Of a DNA stretch of 45,443 nucleotides, positions 8,696 through 17,007 are shown piece by piece; the first letter of the stretch is position 1; each line of letters opens with the position of its first letter. Source of the stretch: Chitinophagaceae bacterium. Lineage in GTDB: Bacteria; Bacteroidota; Bacteroidia; Chitinophagales; Chitinophagaceae. The position numbers and the translations under genes are program-made. Below the pieces are notes generated by a model. That model had not been told where the DNA came from, did no database searches, and saw only the letters and a program-made list of their open reading frames with translations. Where the stretch lies: NCBI GenBank assembly GCA_019695015.1, contig JAIBAV010000039.1, positions 1 through 45,443 on the forward strand, read 5' to 3'.

Positions 8696-10753
8696 ATGAA
8701 GAAGATTTACCCAGGTCTTTTAGCTGTAGTTTTATTTTATACCTTAACTGCAAATGCACAAGTAAACTATACTTACAATGCTTATCAAAGTACTTATGTG
8801 CATTTAGAAGATGGTATTACACCAGCTTTAGATAATCCAACACCTGTAGGTTATTACGAAGATGATGAAGGTTTTGCTAATCAAATACCTATTGGCTTTA
8901 CTTTTAATTTTAATAATACAAACTATACACATTTAAATATAAATGTAAATGGGTTTGTAACATTTGGGTCAAACTTTACTATGAATGTTGGTAGCCGTTA
9001 CAGCACAAACAATTTAATGAATGGCCCAATGCAAGAAAATATCAGGCCAATTATTGCCCCTCTTTGGGATGATTTAAGACTAAAAAACAATAAATGTTTA
9101 AGCTATGCTGTAAAAGGAAATGCACCTAACAGAATTTTTATTGTACAATGGGATAGTGCATCTTGGAATTATAATTTATTAGATCCTGCAATATCCTTTC
9201 AAATGATTTTACATGAAGGAACTAATAAGGTTCAATTTATTTATAAAGCATTAGAAGGAAAACTATCAGATGCTAGTGCTTCTGTAGGTATTGCAACTTG
9301 TAGTTCTTGCACAGGAAGTTTTTTATCGGTAACATCAATTGATAAAAATGCACAAATAAGTGGATTAGAAGAAAACAAATACATAAATTCTTTACCTACA
9401 ACAGGCACTTTAATAGAGTTTGAACCAGGTAAAAACGAATTACCATCTAATGTAATGGTAAATGCTTATAATACACATGAAATAACTTTATCTTGGAATA
9501 CTTCTGCAATAGCAGAATATGATTATGCAATTACTACTTCTCCTTTACAGCCTTTAACTTTTTCTACAACTAATACGCCTTCTGCAACACTTCAAAACTT
9601 AGAGAAAGGAAAGCAATATTATTTACATGTAAGAACAAGCACTGCAGCAGGTAAAAGTGGATGGGTTTCAATACCTGCTAAAACTGCATCTTATACTACC
9701 CTACCTTATGTAGAAAAGTTTGAGGGTATTTCTATTCCTAATAATCCTGAAGCAATTCATATTGCCAATCCATTAGGTGGCAATTCTTGGCAAACAATTG
9801 CTGTTCCAGGTGTGCCTGCTTTTAATTATGCCATCAGTTATAAAGGAGATAATATTAATAATGCCGACGCATGGTTTATGTTGCCTGCTATGCAATTAAC
9901 AGGCGGATTAACTTATCGTTTACAATTCAAATATAGAGCTAGCGATTCCTTAGGTGGAGATCAAAAATTAGAAGTAAAAATTGGAAAAATGATGAATAAT
10001 GGAATGATAGGTTGGCAAACTATTTATAAAAATGTAAAAATTAATCAACTAAAATTTCAGGATATTTCTAAACTTTTTGCAGCACCTACCAGCGATGAGT
10101 ATTTTATAGCTTTTAGATGTTTTTCTGAAAAGAGTAACACTGCCATTTGGATTGATGATATTGACGTAAGTAAAGTAAAGCCTTTACCAATAAAAATGAT
10201 AGCTTTTAGTGGCTTTAGAGAAGGTTTTGTAAATAAAATTTCTTGGCAAACCTCAGCAGAGTTTAACAATAGCAGCTTTGAATTACAAAGAAGTTCCGAT
10301 GGTAAAAATTTTACCAGCATAAACAAAATAGAAACCAAAGCAAATAACGGAACAAGTTCAACAACATTAAACTATAGCTTAATAGATAATACACCAAACA
10401 CAGTTGATTATTATAGGTTGAAAGTTACTGATAAAGAAAGTAATGATTTTTATGTGCAAGATATTATTAAAATAAGTAGCGAATTACCCTTTTTAATTAG
10501 TGCACAAAAAACTTATCCTAACCCTGCCACAAATGTTTTAAATACTGTTGTTTACTCAAAATATAAAACAGTGGGTATAATAAAAATTATGGATAATTAT
10601 GGCCATATTGTAAAAGCTTATAGTATTAATATTGAAGCAGGAGATAACATTATTCAAACAGATATTAGCCAATTTAATAGGGGAATGTATTTTGTGAAAG
10701 TTGAAAATAAAATTGGCAAAGCAGGCAATGCAAAATCTTTTATAAAACAATAA
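8696..10753 (+). CDS. T9SS type A sorting-domain protein with Fn3 and choice-of-anchor J-like domains
   Basis: A secreted 685-residue protein. A Sec signal peptide covers residues 1-21 (cleavage after ANA, leaving Gln). It is followed by a beta-rich domain (about 22-245) that includes RPIIAPLWDDL and APNRIFIVQWD, a fibronectin type III-like domain (about 250-330), a jelly-roll region of choice-of-anchor J type (about 338-500), a further beta domain, and a C-terminal type IX sorting domain from about 610 with YPNPATN near its start and GMYFVKV near its end. The protein should cross the outer membrane by T9SS and be anchored or released. The N-terminal domain is clearly paralogous to the next gene. 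Substrate or adhesive role is unknown. Confidence 0.88.
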   Translation: MKKIYPGLLAVVLFYTLTANAQVNYTYNAYQSTYVHLEDGITPALDNPTPVGYYEDDEGFANQIPIGFTFNFNNTNYTHLNINVNGFVTFGSNFTMNVGSRYSTNNLMNGPMQENIRPIIAPLWDDLRLKNNKCLSYAVKGNAPNRIFIVQWDSASWNYNLLDPAISFQMILHEGTNKVQFIYKALEGKLSDASASVGIATCSSCTGSFLSVTSIDKNAQISGLEENKYINSLPTTGTLIEFEPGKNELPSNVMVNAYNTHEITLSWNTSAIAEYDYAITTSPLQPLTFSTTNTPSATLQNLEKGKQYYLHVRTSTAAGKSGWVSIPAKTASYTTLPYVEKFEGISIPNNPEAIHIANPLGGNSWQTIAVPGVPAFNYAISYKGDNINNADAWFMLPAMQLTGGLTYRLQFKYRASDSLGGDQKLEVKIGKMMNNGMIGWQTIYKNVKINQLKFQDISKLFAAPTSDEYFIAFRCFSEKSNTAIWIDDIDVSKVKPLPIKMIAFSGFREGFVNKISWQTSAEFNNSSFELQRSSDGKNFTSINKIETKANNGTSSTTLNYSLIDNTPNTVDYYRLKVTDKESNDFYVQDIIKISSELPFLISAQKTYPNPATNVLNTVVYSKYKTVGIIKIMDNYGHIVKAYSINIEAGDNIIQTDISQFNRGMYFVKVENKIGKAGNAKSFIKQ

Positions 10754-10760
10754 AATCTTT

Positions 10761-10885
10761 AGGAGCCACTTGAAAGTATCGCTAAATGCATCTACCTGAT
10801 GAAAAAGGCAAGAAGCAAAAAGCTCAACTCTTTTCAATAAATGTTTTGATAGCTCATTTATTGCTGTTGTTTTCTTGTGGCTTCT
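10761..10885 (+). other. Intergenic stretch with RNA-like base pairing
   Basis: AGGAGCCAC at 10761-10769 can pair with GTGGCTTCT at 10877-10885 (nine pairs, one G-U). Inside lies a perfect nine-pair hairpin, CAATAAATG at 10835-10843 against CATTTATTG at 10855-10863, with an 11-base loop. The stretch fills most of the gap between the two paralogous T9SS cargo genes and ends 23 bases before the second ATG. It could be a structured leader or part of a terminator, but no T-run follows the hairpin. Seen by eye only. Confidence 0.3.
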
Positions 10886-10908
10886 AAAACTAATTAACTA
10901 TAACCAAT

Positions 10909-12177
10909 ATGAAAAACCTAATTATCTGCTTAGTATGCTTTTTATACATACCTTTTGCTAATGCTCAAATTAATTATTCCTTTACAACTTCTGGTGCTAG
11001 TTTTGATATGGTAACTAATGGAACAACACCAATGTTTACTGGTAATGGAACTGACCCTTTGGCTGATGAAGGATTTGTAAATTATATTCCAATTGGTTTT
11101 TCATTTAGCTATAATAATTATAGCAATACTTATAACGAAGTAGCTATTTCATCAAACGGTTTTATTAGCCTTACTGAATTAAGTGATAGCTATGTAATTA
11201 ACAATTTAAATAATGGTGCAAGTGGCGAAAGACCAATAATAGCACCACTTTGGGATGATTTAGATTTATCACTCACCTCTAATTTAACTTATACCACAAC
11301 AGGCTCTGCACCTAACAGAGTATTTACTGTTCAATGGCTAAACGTTAACTGGGGTTTTGGTTCAACTTCTGCAGCCATTTCTTTTCAACTAAAATTATAC
11401 GAAACAAGTAATTGGATTGAATTTATTTACCGCCCAGAAGCTGGTTTTGCTACTTCCCCATCTGCATCTATTGGATTAACTGCTTTAGGAACCGGAACTA
11501 ATAATTTTGTTTCTATTGGTGGTTTTTCTTTAACACCATCTGTTAGTGTAAGCAGCGAATCAAACAACATTACCGCAAAGCCAAACAATGTAATTAAATA
11601 CACATTTAAGCCTGGTGTATTACCAGTTAAAATGGAATATTTCACTGTTACTAAAGATAAAGAAAAGCATATTTTAAAATGGCAAACTGTGCAAGAAACA
11701 AATCATAAACAATTTAATATTCAACGTTCTAATAATGGTGTAAACTTTAGTAACATAGCATCACAACCAAGCTTTGAAAGTAATGGAAATAGTAAAACCT
11801 ATTTATATGCAGATACTAAACCATTAATAGGTAACAATTATTACAGACTTCAACAAATAGACGTAGATGGAAAAACAAATTACTCTTCTATTGTGTATAT
11901 AAAAAATGTAAACAATAACTGGGCTTCATTAAATATTTATCCTAACCCAGTTGTAAATAACTTACAAGTAAATATTAACACACATAAAGCAGAAAAGGTA
12001 AATATTAGCGTTACAGATATTTCTAACACAGTTTTATTACACTCCGTTTATTATACACAGCCATCAGAAAACTTATACATTTTGAATGTTCAAAATTTGG
12101 CTAAAGGAACCTATTTTATTAAAGTTTACAATTCATCCACAGAACAATTCATTGTTCAAAAATTTATAAAAAATTAA
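10909..12177 (+). CDS. T9SS type A sorting-domain protein, paralogue of the upstream gene
   Basis: A 422-residue secreted protein with a signal peptide at 1-19 (MKNLIICLVCFLYIPFANA) and an N-terminal beta domain (about 20-235) sharing the order and wording of the previous gene, for example DEGF, IPIGF, RPIIAPLWDDL, APNR, and the repeated AISFQ segment. After a short region with LPVKMEYF and LKWQT (a common linker before sorting domains in this phylum) comes a type A C-terminal sorting domain containing YPNPV and KGTYFIKV. It lacks the Fn3 and anchor-J domains of its neighbour, so one arose from the other by duplication with domain gain or loss. Its stop codon overlaps that of the convergent GSCFA gene by 4 bases. 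Confidence 0.88.
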   Translation: MKNLIICLVCFLYIPFANAQINYSFTTSGASFDMVTNGTTPMFTGNGTDPLADEGFVNYIPIGFSFSYNNYSNTYNEVAISSNGFISLTELSDSYVINNLNNGASGERPIIAPLWDDLDLSLTSNLTYTTTGSAPNRVFTVQWLNVNWGFGSTSAAISFQLKLYETSNWIEFIYRPEAGFATSPSASIGLTALGTGTNNFVSIGGFSLTPSVSVSSESNNITAKPNNVIKYTFKPGVLPVKMEYFTVTKDKEKHILKWQTVQETNHKQFNIQRSNNGVNFSNIASQPSFESNGNSKTYLYADTKPLIGNNYYRLQQIDVDGKTNYSSIVYIKNVNNNWASLNIYPNPVVNNLQVNINTHKAEKVNISVTDISNTVLLHSVYYTQPSENLYILNVQNLAKGTYFIKVYNSSTEQFIVQKFIKN

Positions 12178-13175
12178 TCGTTTAAATTTTTAAAATATGC
12201 TAACTCTTTGTCAAAATCAAGGTTGGCATATTTTTTTGTTAATGCTTTTGTTTTAGCAAAGTAAGTAGCAAGAAATTGTGTATGCTGATTAGAATGTGCA
12301 TTAAATGGCTTATGCTGAAATGCCAAATTAATTTCTTTAATTATTTCCATTAATTCTATGGTTTCTTTCTGCATACAGGATTGTACAAATTTGCTCCATA
12401 CATAATCAGTAGCAGCATAATTAGGATGTACTAAATCTTCTGCATAAAACCTATAATCTCTTAAATCATCAATTACTAATTCATACGCAGGAAAGTAATA
12501 TAGCTTTGGCAAATTATCAATTAAGTAATGTACAGCAGAGATAAGTGCTGCCTTGCTTCTATTATTTTCAATTGCTCCTTCTCTTAAATGCCTTACTGGG
12601 CTAATAGTAAATATTACCTGAATATTTGGATTTATACTTCCTAACTTATTTAACATAGTAACAAGTACTGTAATAACTTGTGCAACATCTGGCAATTTTC
12701 TTTCAAACCAATCGGCAGGGGCTTTATGATTATTTGCTGCAACTGTACCAACAGTTGCATTATTTGCTTTGTTGGTTAAAGTATAAATCCATGCACTACC
12801 TAAAGTAATTAGCAAATAATCTGCCTGCTTTAAATATTGGTGTGCAGTAGCTGTAGATTGGTTTATTTTCTCTAATGTTTCTTCTACAGTTATACCAGAG
12901 AATCTGCTATGGTGTTGCCAACTATGCCATGCCTCGTTATATTCAAACAAATCATTGGCAACATATTGTTTATTCTCAATAATATTAATTAATGCCTCTG
13001 AAACACTTACAGGGTTAAATAAAATGCCATTTGGATTTTCTAATACGGAGAATTTATATTTTTTCAACTTTTCCCCTATATTTTCAGTAAAACAAGAGCC
13101 AATTAAAAAAATTTTATGGTTATGGTTAATTGCTTTAGGCAGCGATTTAATATTAAATTCATATCTAAATTTCAT
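12174..13175 (-). CDS. GSCFA domain protein
   Basis: A 333-residue cytoplasmic protein with the family-defining GSCFTENIG at 26-34, followed by NPNGILFNPVS and, further on, LLITLGSAWIYT and VIFTISPVRHLREG, a pattern of the SGNH/GDSL-like hydrolase fold. A conserved DLVHPN block lies near residue 248. GSCFA proteins are widespread in Bacteroidota but their substrate is not established. The conventional ATG at 13175 is kept because the family motif begins only 25 residues later. The -7 box ends 4 bases before this ATG, so the mRNA may be leaderless. The last 4 bases overlap the stop of the convergent T9SS gene. Confidence 0.88.
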   Translation of the reverse strand: MKFRYEFNIKSLPKAINHNHKIFLIGSCFTENIGEKLKKYKFSVLENPNGILFNPVSVSEALINIIENKQYVANDLFEYNEAWHSWQHHSRFSGITVEETLEKINQSTATAHQYLKQADYLLITLGSAWIYTLTNKANNATVGTVAANNHKAPADWFERKLPDVAQVITVLVTMLNKLGSINPNIQVIFTISPVRHLREGAIENNRSKAALISAVHYLIDNLPKLYYFPAYELVIDDLRDYRFYAEDLVHPNYAATDYVWSKFVQSCMQKETIELMEIIKEINLAFQHKPFNAHSNQHTQFLATYFAKTKALTKKYANLDFDKELAYFKNLND

Positions 13176-13179
13176 ATAG

Positions 13180-13212
13180 CAAATATATTATGTAGTGTTG
13201 CCTATTAGCAAT
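13180..13212 (-). promoter_or_regulatory. Promoter of the GSCFA gene, very close to its start
   Basis: On the minus strand, ATTG (13209-13212) is followed after 21 bases by TATATTTG (13180-13187), a full match to the Bacteroidota -7 consensus. With the usual start site about four bases past the box, transcription would begin at about 13176, one base before the ATG. Confidence 0.55.
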
Positions 13213-13258
13213 AAATTAAACTTAATTTCGTTTTATTACCATCCAAAAAATAAAAAAA

Positions 13259-13288
13259 TTTGCTGGAGTTATTTAATAAATATCTTAG
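13259..13288 (+). promoter_or_regulatory. Possible promoter of the 13324 lipoprotein gene
   Basis: TTTG at 13259-13262 is followed after 18 bases by TATCTTAG at 13281-13288, one mismatch to TAnnTTTG. The predicted leader is about 32 nt. Confidence 0.35.
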
Positions 13289-13323
13289 CAAAATAATAAT
13301 ATTACAACTTAATATAAATATTT

Positions 13324-13752
13324 ATGAAAAAGCAAATAATTGGTATAGTATTAATAGTTGCAATGGTAAGTTTTAGTGGCTGTAAAAAAGCTATTGAAAA
13401 AATTAAAGAACAGGAAATTGTAAATGCCATTACTAATGGTAAATGGGTAGTTTCTAAATTTGTAGAAGGCACTACTACCACCACTACTGACTTTGCAGGA
13501 TGGGAAACAATTTATTATGAAAATGGCACATTTACAAGTTCTAAAACTGGTGAAACAAATCAAACAGGTACTTGGGCAGGAAATGCTTCTAATTGGACAT
13601 TTACAATTACTTTTAATGCAACACCACCAACACCACTAAATAAATTAGGAGGTGTTTGGACAGTAACGAGAGCAGTTTCTACAGATAAAGGCAGTTATGC
13701 AAAAACCGAAGCTGGTGTAAATTATGAACTAGAAATGACAAAAATGCCTTAA
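13324..13752 (+). CDS. Small lipoprotein, lipocalin-like
   Basis: A 142-residue protein with a lipoprotein signal peptide ending in the lipobox-like SFSGC, so Cys20 should be lipidated. A basic helical stretch (KKAIEKIKEQEIVNAI) precedes a beta-rich region beginning GKWVVSKFVEG, containing YYENGTF and GTW, as in small lipocalin-like lipoproteins of Bacteroidota. The class is by visual resemblance, and ligand and role are unknown. It stands alone on the plus strand between two minus-strand genes. Confidence 0.72.
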   Translation: MKKQIIGIVLIVAMVSFSGCKKAIEKIKEQEIVNAITNGKWVVSKFVEGTTTTTTDFAGWETIYYENGTFTSSKTGETNQTGTWAGNASNWTFTITFNATPPTPLNKLGGVWTVTRAVSTDKGSYAKTEAGVNYELEMTKMP

Positions 13753-13825
13753 AGGCTATATTAAGTTTTAAAAAATAGATGATAAAGTTTTGTAGTATTA
13801 TACCAAATAAATAACTTAAAACAAT

Positions 13826-14488
13826 TTAAACCATATATCCATCTTTCATGTGCAATACTCTATTGCTTAAAGATGCTAATTCTTCGTTATGGGTAACAAT
13901 TAAAAAGGTTTGATGAAGATTTGTGCATAGTTGTGTAAATAAATGATGCAACTCTTTTGCATTTTTACTATCTAAGTTTCCTGTTGGCTCATCTGCAAAA
14001 ACTATTGATGGTTTATTAATTAATGCTCTTGCTACTGCTACACGTTGCTGTTCTCCTCCACTAAGTTGATTGGGTTTATGGTTTAACCTATTGCTTAAAC
14101 CTAAAATATCTAATAATTGTGCAGCCTCTTTTTTAACCTCGGTTGTTTTTCTTTTTGCAATCCATGCCGGAATATAAACATTTTCAATAGCAGAAAACTC
14201 GGGTAATAAATGATGAAACTGAAAAATAAAACCAATATGCATATTTCTAAATGCAGCTAATTTTTTACCACTTAATAAATCAACCCTAATATCATTCAAC
14301 CATATTTCGCCACTATCTGCTTTATCTAATGTTCCTAAAATATGCAGCAAAGTGCTTTTACCAGCACCACTACTACCAACTATACTAACAATTTGGTTGC
14401 TTTCTATTGCAATATCAATACCTTTTAAAATGGGTAATTCGTTATATTTTTTGGTTATATTTTTTGCAGATAATAAAAAATTTGACAT
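13826..14488 (-). CDS. lolD: ABC transporter ATPase, LolD-type
   Basis: A 220-residue ATPase with Walker [10 protein letters not shown] at 38-46, Q-loop near [12 protein letters not shown] (87-98, the LLPEF form typical of LolD), signature LSGGEQQR at 142-149, Walker B IVFADEP at 162-168 and a switch His in VTHNEE. LolD energises release of outer-membrane lipoproteins from the inner membrane together with LolC/E-type permeases. No permease gene is adjacent, which is common for this gene in Bacteroidota but leaves the partner unproven. A terminator at 14556-14585 separates it from the thiolase upstream. Confidence 0.82.
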   Translation of the reverse strand: MSNFLLSAKNITKKYNELPILKGIDIAIESNQIVSIVGSSGAGKSTLLHILGTLDKADSGEIWLNDIRVDLLSGKKLAAFRNMHIGFIFQFHHLLPEFSAIENVYIPAWIAKRKTTEVKKEAAQLLDILGLSNRLNHKPNQLSGGEQQRVAVARALINKPSIVFADEPTGNLDSKNAKELHHLFTQLCTNLHQTFLIVTHNEELASLSNRVLHMKDGYMV

Positions 14489-14555
14489 AAATTATTTCAA
14501 TAATGGTATAGAAATGTATAACAACTTTGTTTAAAAATAATGAATATTAAAAACT

Positions 14556-14585
14556 AAAAAGCAATCTAAATAAAGATTGCTTTTT
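14556..14585 (-). terminator. Intrinsic terminator of the thiolase gene
   Basis: AAAAAGCAATCT (14556-14567) and AGATTGCTTTTT (14574-14585) form a perfect 12-pair hairpin with a 6-base loop. It starts 22 bases after the thiolase stop on the minus strand and has A/T runs on both sides. Confidence 0.85.
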
Positions 14586-14607
14586 TCAAAAAAATATTTT
14601 AAAATAA

Positions 14608-15789
14608 TTATGGTAAAGAAATAACCATTGCACTAGCCCCTCCTCCACCATTACAAATACCTGCAGCTCCTATTTTACCATTATTTTGTTTCAGTACATT
14701 TATTAATGTTACAATAATTCTGGCTCCACTACAACCTAAAGGGTGCCCAATACTTACAGCACCACCATGTACATTTACTTTGTTGAAAGGTATATTCATT
14801 TTATTGCAGTTTACAATACCAACAACACTAAAAGCTTCGTTCAATTCAAAAAAATCTATTTCGTTTAAGGTTAACCCTGCTTTAGTTACAGCTTTTGGTA
14901 CAGCCAGGCTTGGTGTAGTGGTAAACCACTCAGGTGCTTGTTCAGCATCGGCATAACTGTTAATAATTGCTAAAGGTTTAATGCCTAATTCATCTGCTTT
15001 TTCTTTACTCATTAAAACTAATGCTGCAGCTCCATCATTCATGGTGCTAGCATTTGCAGCAGTTACTGTACCATCTTTATTGAATGCTGGTCTAAGGCCT
15101 GCAATTTTATCAAACTTAACATTAAAAGGTTCTTCATCTTTATCAATAACAATATTTCCTTTTTTACTTTCTATTACAACAGGTACTACTTCATTAGCAA
15201 ATCTTCCTTCCTTCCATGCATTTTGGCTACGGGTATAACTTTCAATTGCAAAAGCATCTTGTTCTTCTCTTGTTATATTACATTCTTTAGCTGTTGCATC
15301 AGCAAAATTGCCCATTGCACCATTAAAATATACATCTGTTAAGCCGTCTTTAGCTAACCCATCAATCATTGAAACATTTCCATATTTATTTCCCCAACGT
15401 AAATTAGGAGAATAAAAAGGCACATTACTCATACTTTCCATACCACCTGCAACAACTATATCTGCATCTCCCAATAAAATACTTTGGGCAGCTTGTGCAA
15501 TTGCCTTCATTCCGCTTGCACAAACTTTATTTACAGTTGTAGCAACCACATTATCTGGTAATCCTGCAAACTTTGCTGCCTGGCGTGCTGGTGCCTGGCC
15601 TAAATTTGCCTGAATTACACAACCCATTATTACTTCCTGAATTTGCTCTGGCTCTAAGCCTGCTTTCTCTACAGCAGCACTAATTGCAACTGCTCCTAAT
15701 TGTGTAGCAGATAAATCTTTTAAAATACCGCCAAAACTACCTAATGGTGTACGTACTGCACTAACAATATAAACTGTTCTAGTATTCAT
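14608..15789 (-). CDS. Acetyl-CoA C-acetyltransferase (thiolase)
   Basis: Condenses two acetyl-CoA to acetoacetyl-CoA or cleaves the latter. The 393-residue product is full length for biosynthetic-type thiolases. Catalytic residues are in place: nucleophilic Cys90 in NKVCASGMKA, His349 in GHPLGCSGAR and Cys379 in CNGGGGASA; NEAF at 317-320 is also present. With ScoA/ScoB it would complete acetoacetate activation and cleavage, although the genes are 9 kb apart. A -7 box and a 14-bp palindrome lie in the 85-base upstream gap, which hints at dedicated control. The exact chain-length preference cannot be told from sequence. Confidence 0.93.
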   Translation of the reverse strand: MNTRTVYIVSAVRTPLGSFGGILKDLSATQLGAVAISAAVEKAGLEPEQIQEVIMGCVIQANLGQAPARQAAKFAGLPDNVVATTVNKVCASGMKAIAQAAQSILLGDADIVVAGGMESMSNVPFYSPNLRWGNKYGNVSMIDGLAKDGLTDVYFNGAMGNFADATAKECNITREEQDAFAIESYTRSQNAWKEGRFANEVVPVVIESKKGNIVIDKDEEPFNVKFDKIAGLRPAFNKDGTVTAANASTMNDGAAALVLMSKEKADELGIKPLAIINSYADAEQAPEWFTTTPSLAVPKAVTKAGLTLNEIDFFELNEAFSVVGIVNCNKMNIPFNKVNVHGGAVSIGHPLGCSGARIIVTLINVLKQNNGKIGAAGICNGGGGASAMVISLP

Positions 15790-15808
15790 TTATAATAAAT
15801 TTAAGTGG

Positions 15809-15816
15809 CAAATTTA
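15809..15816 (-). promoter_or_regulatory. -7 box of the thiolase gene
   Basis: TAAATTTG on the minus strand matches TAnnTTTG and lies 19 bases before the thiolase ATG, predicting a 16-nt leader. No clear -33 element is seen. A palindrome at 15825-15838 covers that region instead. Confidence 0.5.
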
Positions 15817-15824
15817 CACAAAAC

Positions 15825-15838
15825 CTAACAAATGTTAG
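15825..15838. promoter_or_regulatory. Candidate operator before the thiolase gene
   Basis: CTAACAAATGTTAG is a palindrome with 6-base arms and a 2-base centre. It lies immediately upstream of the thiolase -7 box, at about -20 to -33 from the predicted start site, a position where a bound repressor would block the promoter. No regulator gene is adjacent. Confidence 0.4.
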
Positions 15839-15874
15839 TATGATTTTTTAAAGGTTATAAAAAAAGAAAATATT

Positions 15875-16891
15875 TTAATTAACCTTTTTTGATTTATTGT
15901 ATAAAGGCAAAAATATTATACAAATAAAGCCTACAATTAATACAATAATACATTGTGCAAACCATTGTAAAGTACCATTGGCATAACCTATTGCATTGGG
16001 TATTGGTGGATTTTGTAGAGTTAAAACTATTGCCAATAAAGCTGCATAAGCACCAATACCACCAGGTGTAATAATCATACCTATGCTAGCAAATGCCAAG
16101 CAAGATAAAGCTGCATCAACACCTAAGCCAGTAGTACCTTGGGTTGCATAAAAGCCAAGCCAAGTGCCTGCTAAATACATTAACCAAATTAGTGCTGAGT
16201 AAAAAAAGAATTGCTTTTTTTGTTTTAATTTAAAGGTAGAAGTTACCCCTTCCATAATGCCTTTAATAATTTTTAAAATACTTGATTTTATCTTTTTTAA
16301 TTTATTGGTTGATTTAAGCCAGATGAATAATACAATAGCAATTATTAATATGGTTACTAATATTATTATTTTAGTACTACTGATTGCTTCGTTTGGTTTA
16401 CCAGCCATAATAATTTTTAGCTCGTTGTAGGCATTATTAACTACATTAAACTGAAAAATAAGAGCTAATAAAAAAACTAAGCCTAAGGTTAATGCATCTA
16501 TAGCTCGTTCTGCAACCATAGTACCAACAATTTTTTCAGCAGGAACTTTTTCGTACTTTGCTAAAATGGTACATTTTAAAACTTCGCCTAAACGGGGTAT
16601 AGCCATGTTTGCCATATAGCCTATCATTACAGCAAAAAAGGAATTTAAAAAAGAAACTTTATAACCCATCGGCTCTATTAAAACTCGCCAACGCAAAGCT
16701 CTTACTGCATGACTAGCAGTGATGATAAAAAACACAGGAAGAAATAATAAATAATTGGCAGATTTAATTGTTTGTTTAAACTGCATCCATTGTTCAGGAT
16801 TCTTTCTGATATTATGAAAACTTAACCACAATAAAAGCAAGCCTAACGATAAGAAAAATACATATTTTATTATGGTGCCTATTTTCTTCAT
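15875..16891 (-). CDS. YbhN/AglD-like integral membrane protein (LPG synthase TM-domain family)
   Basis: A 338-residue polytopic membrane protein with about eight hydrophobic segments and the family blocks HAVRALRWRVLIEPMGY, GYMANMAIPRLGEVLKC and ITPGGIGAYAALLA. These are typical of the transmembrane domain shared with lysylphosphatidylglycerol synthase/flippase MprF (formerly UPF0104). The cytoplasmic aminoacyl-transferase domain of MprF is absent, so it cannot itself make lysyl-lipid and may act as a lipid transporter, but that is inference. It lies between the cobalamin adenosyltransferase and thiolase genes, in the same direction, with gaps of 116 and 85 bases. Confidence 0.82.
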   Translation of the reverse strand: MKKIGTIIKYVFFLSLGLLLLWLSFHNIRKNPEQWMQFKQTIKSANYLLFLPVFFIITASHAVRALRWRVLIEPMGYKVSFLNSFFAVMIGYMANMAIPRLGEVLKCTILAKYEKVPAEKIVGTMVAERAIDALTLGLVFLLALIFQFNVVNNAYNELKIIMAGKPNEAISSTKIIILVTILIIAIVLFIWLKSTNKLKKIKSSILKIIKGIMEGVTSTFKLKQKKQFFFYSALIWLMYLAGTWLGFYATQGTTGLGVDAALSCLAFASIGMIITPGGIGAYAALLAIVLTLQNPPIPNAIGYANGTLQWFAQCIIVLIVGFICIIFLPLYNKSKKVN

Positions 16892-17007
16892 ATACTACAA
16901 AATTGCAATTATTGATTGATAGTTGCAGTAAATTTATACTTTAATAATTTTATTTTTTACACCGTATATAGTAATGAAGAAAATTATAATGAGTATGCTA
17001 CTACAAT

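Noticed and set aside
10796..10802. CTGATGA, the core word of a hammerhead ribozyme
   Set aside because: No stem II followed by GAAA and no matching stems I and III can be drawn from the flanking bases.
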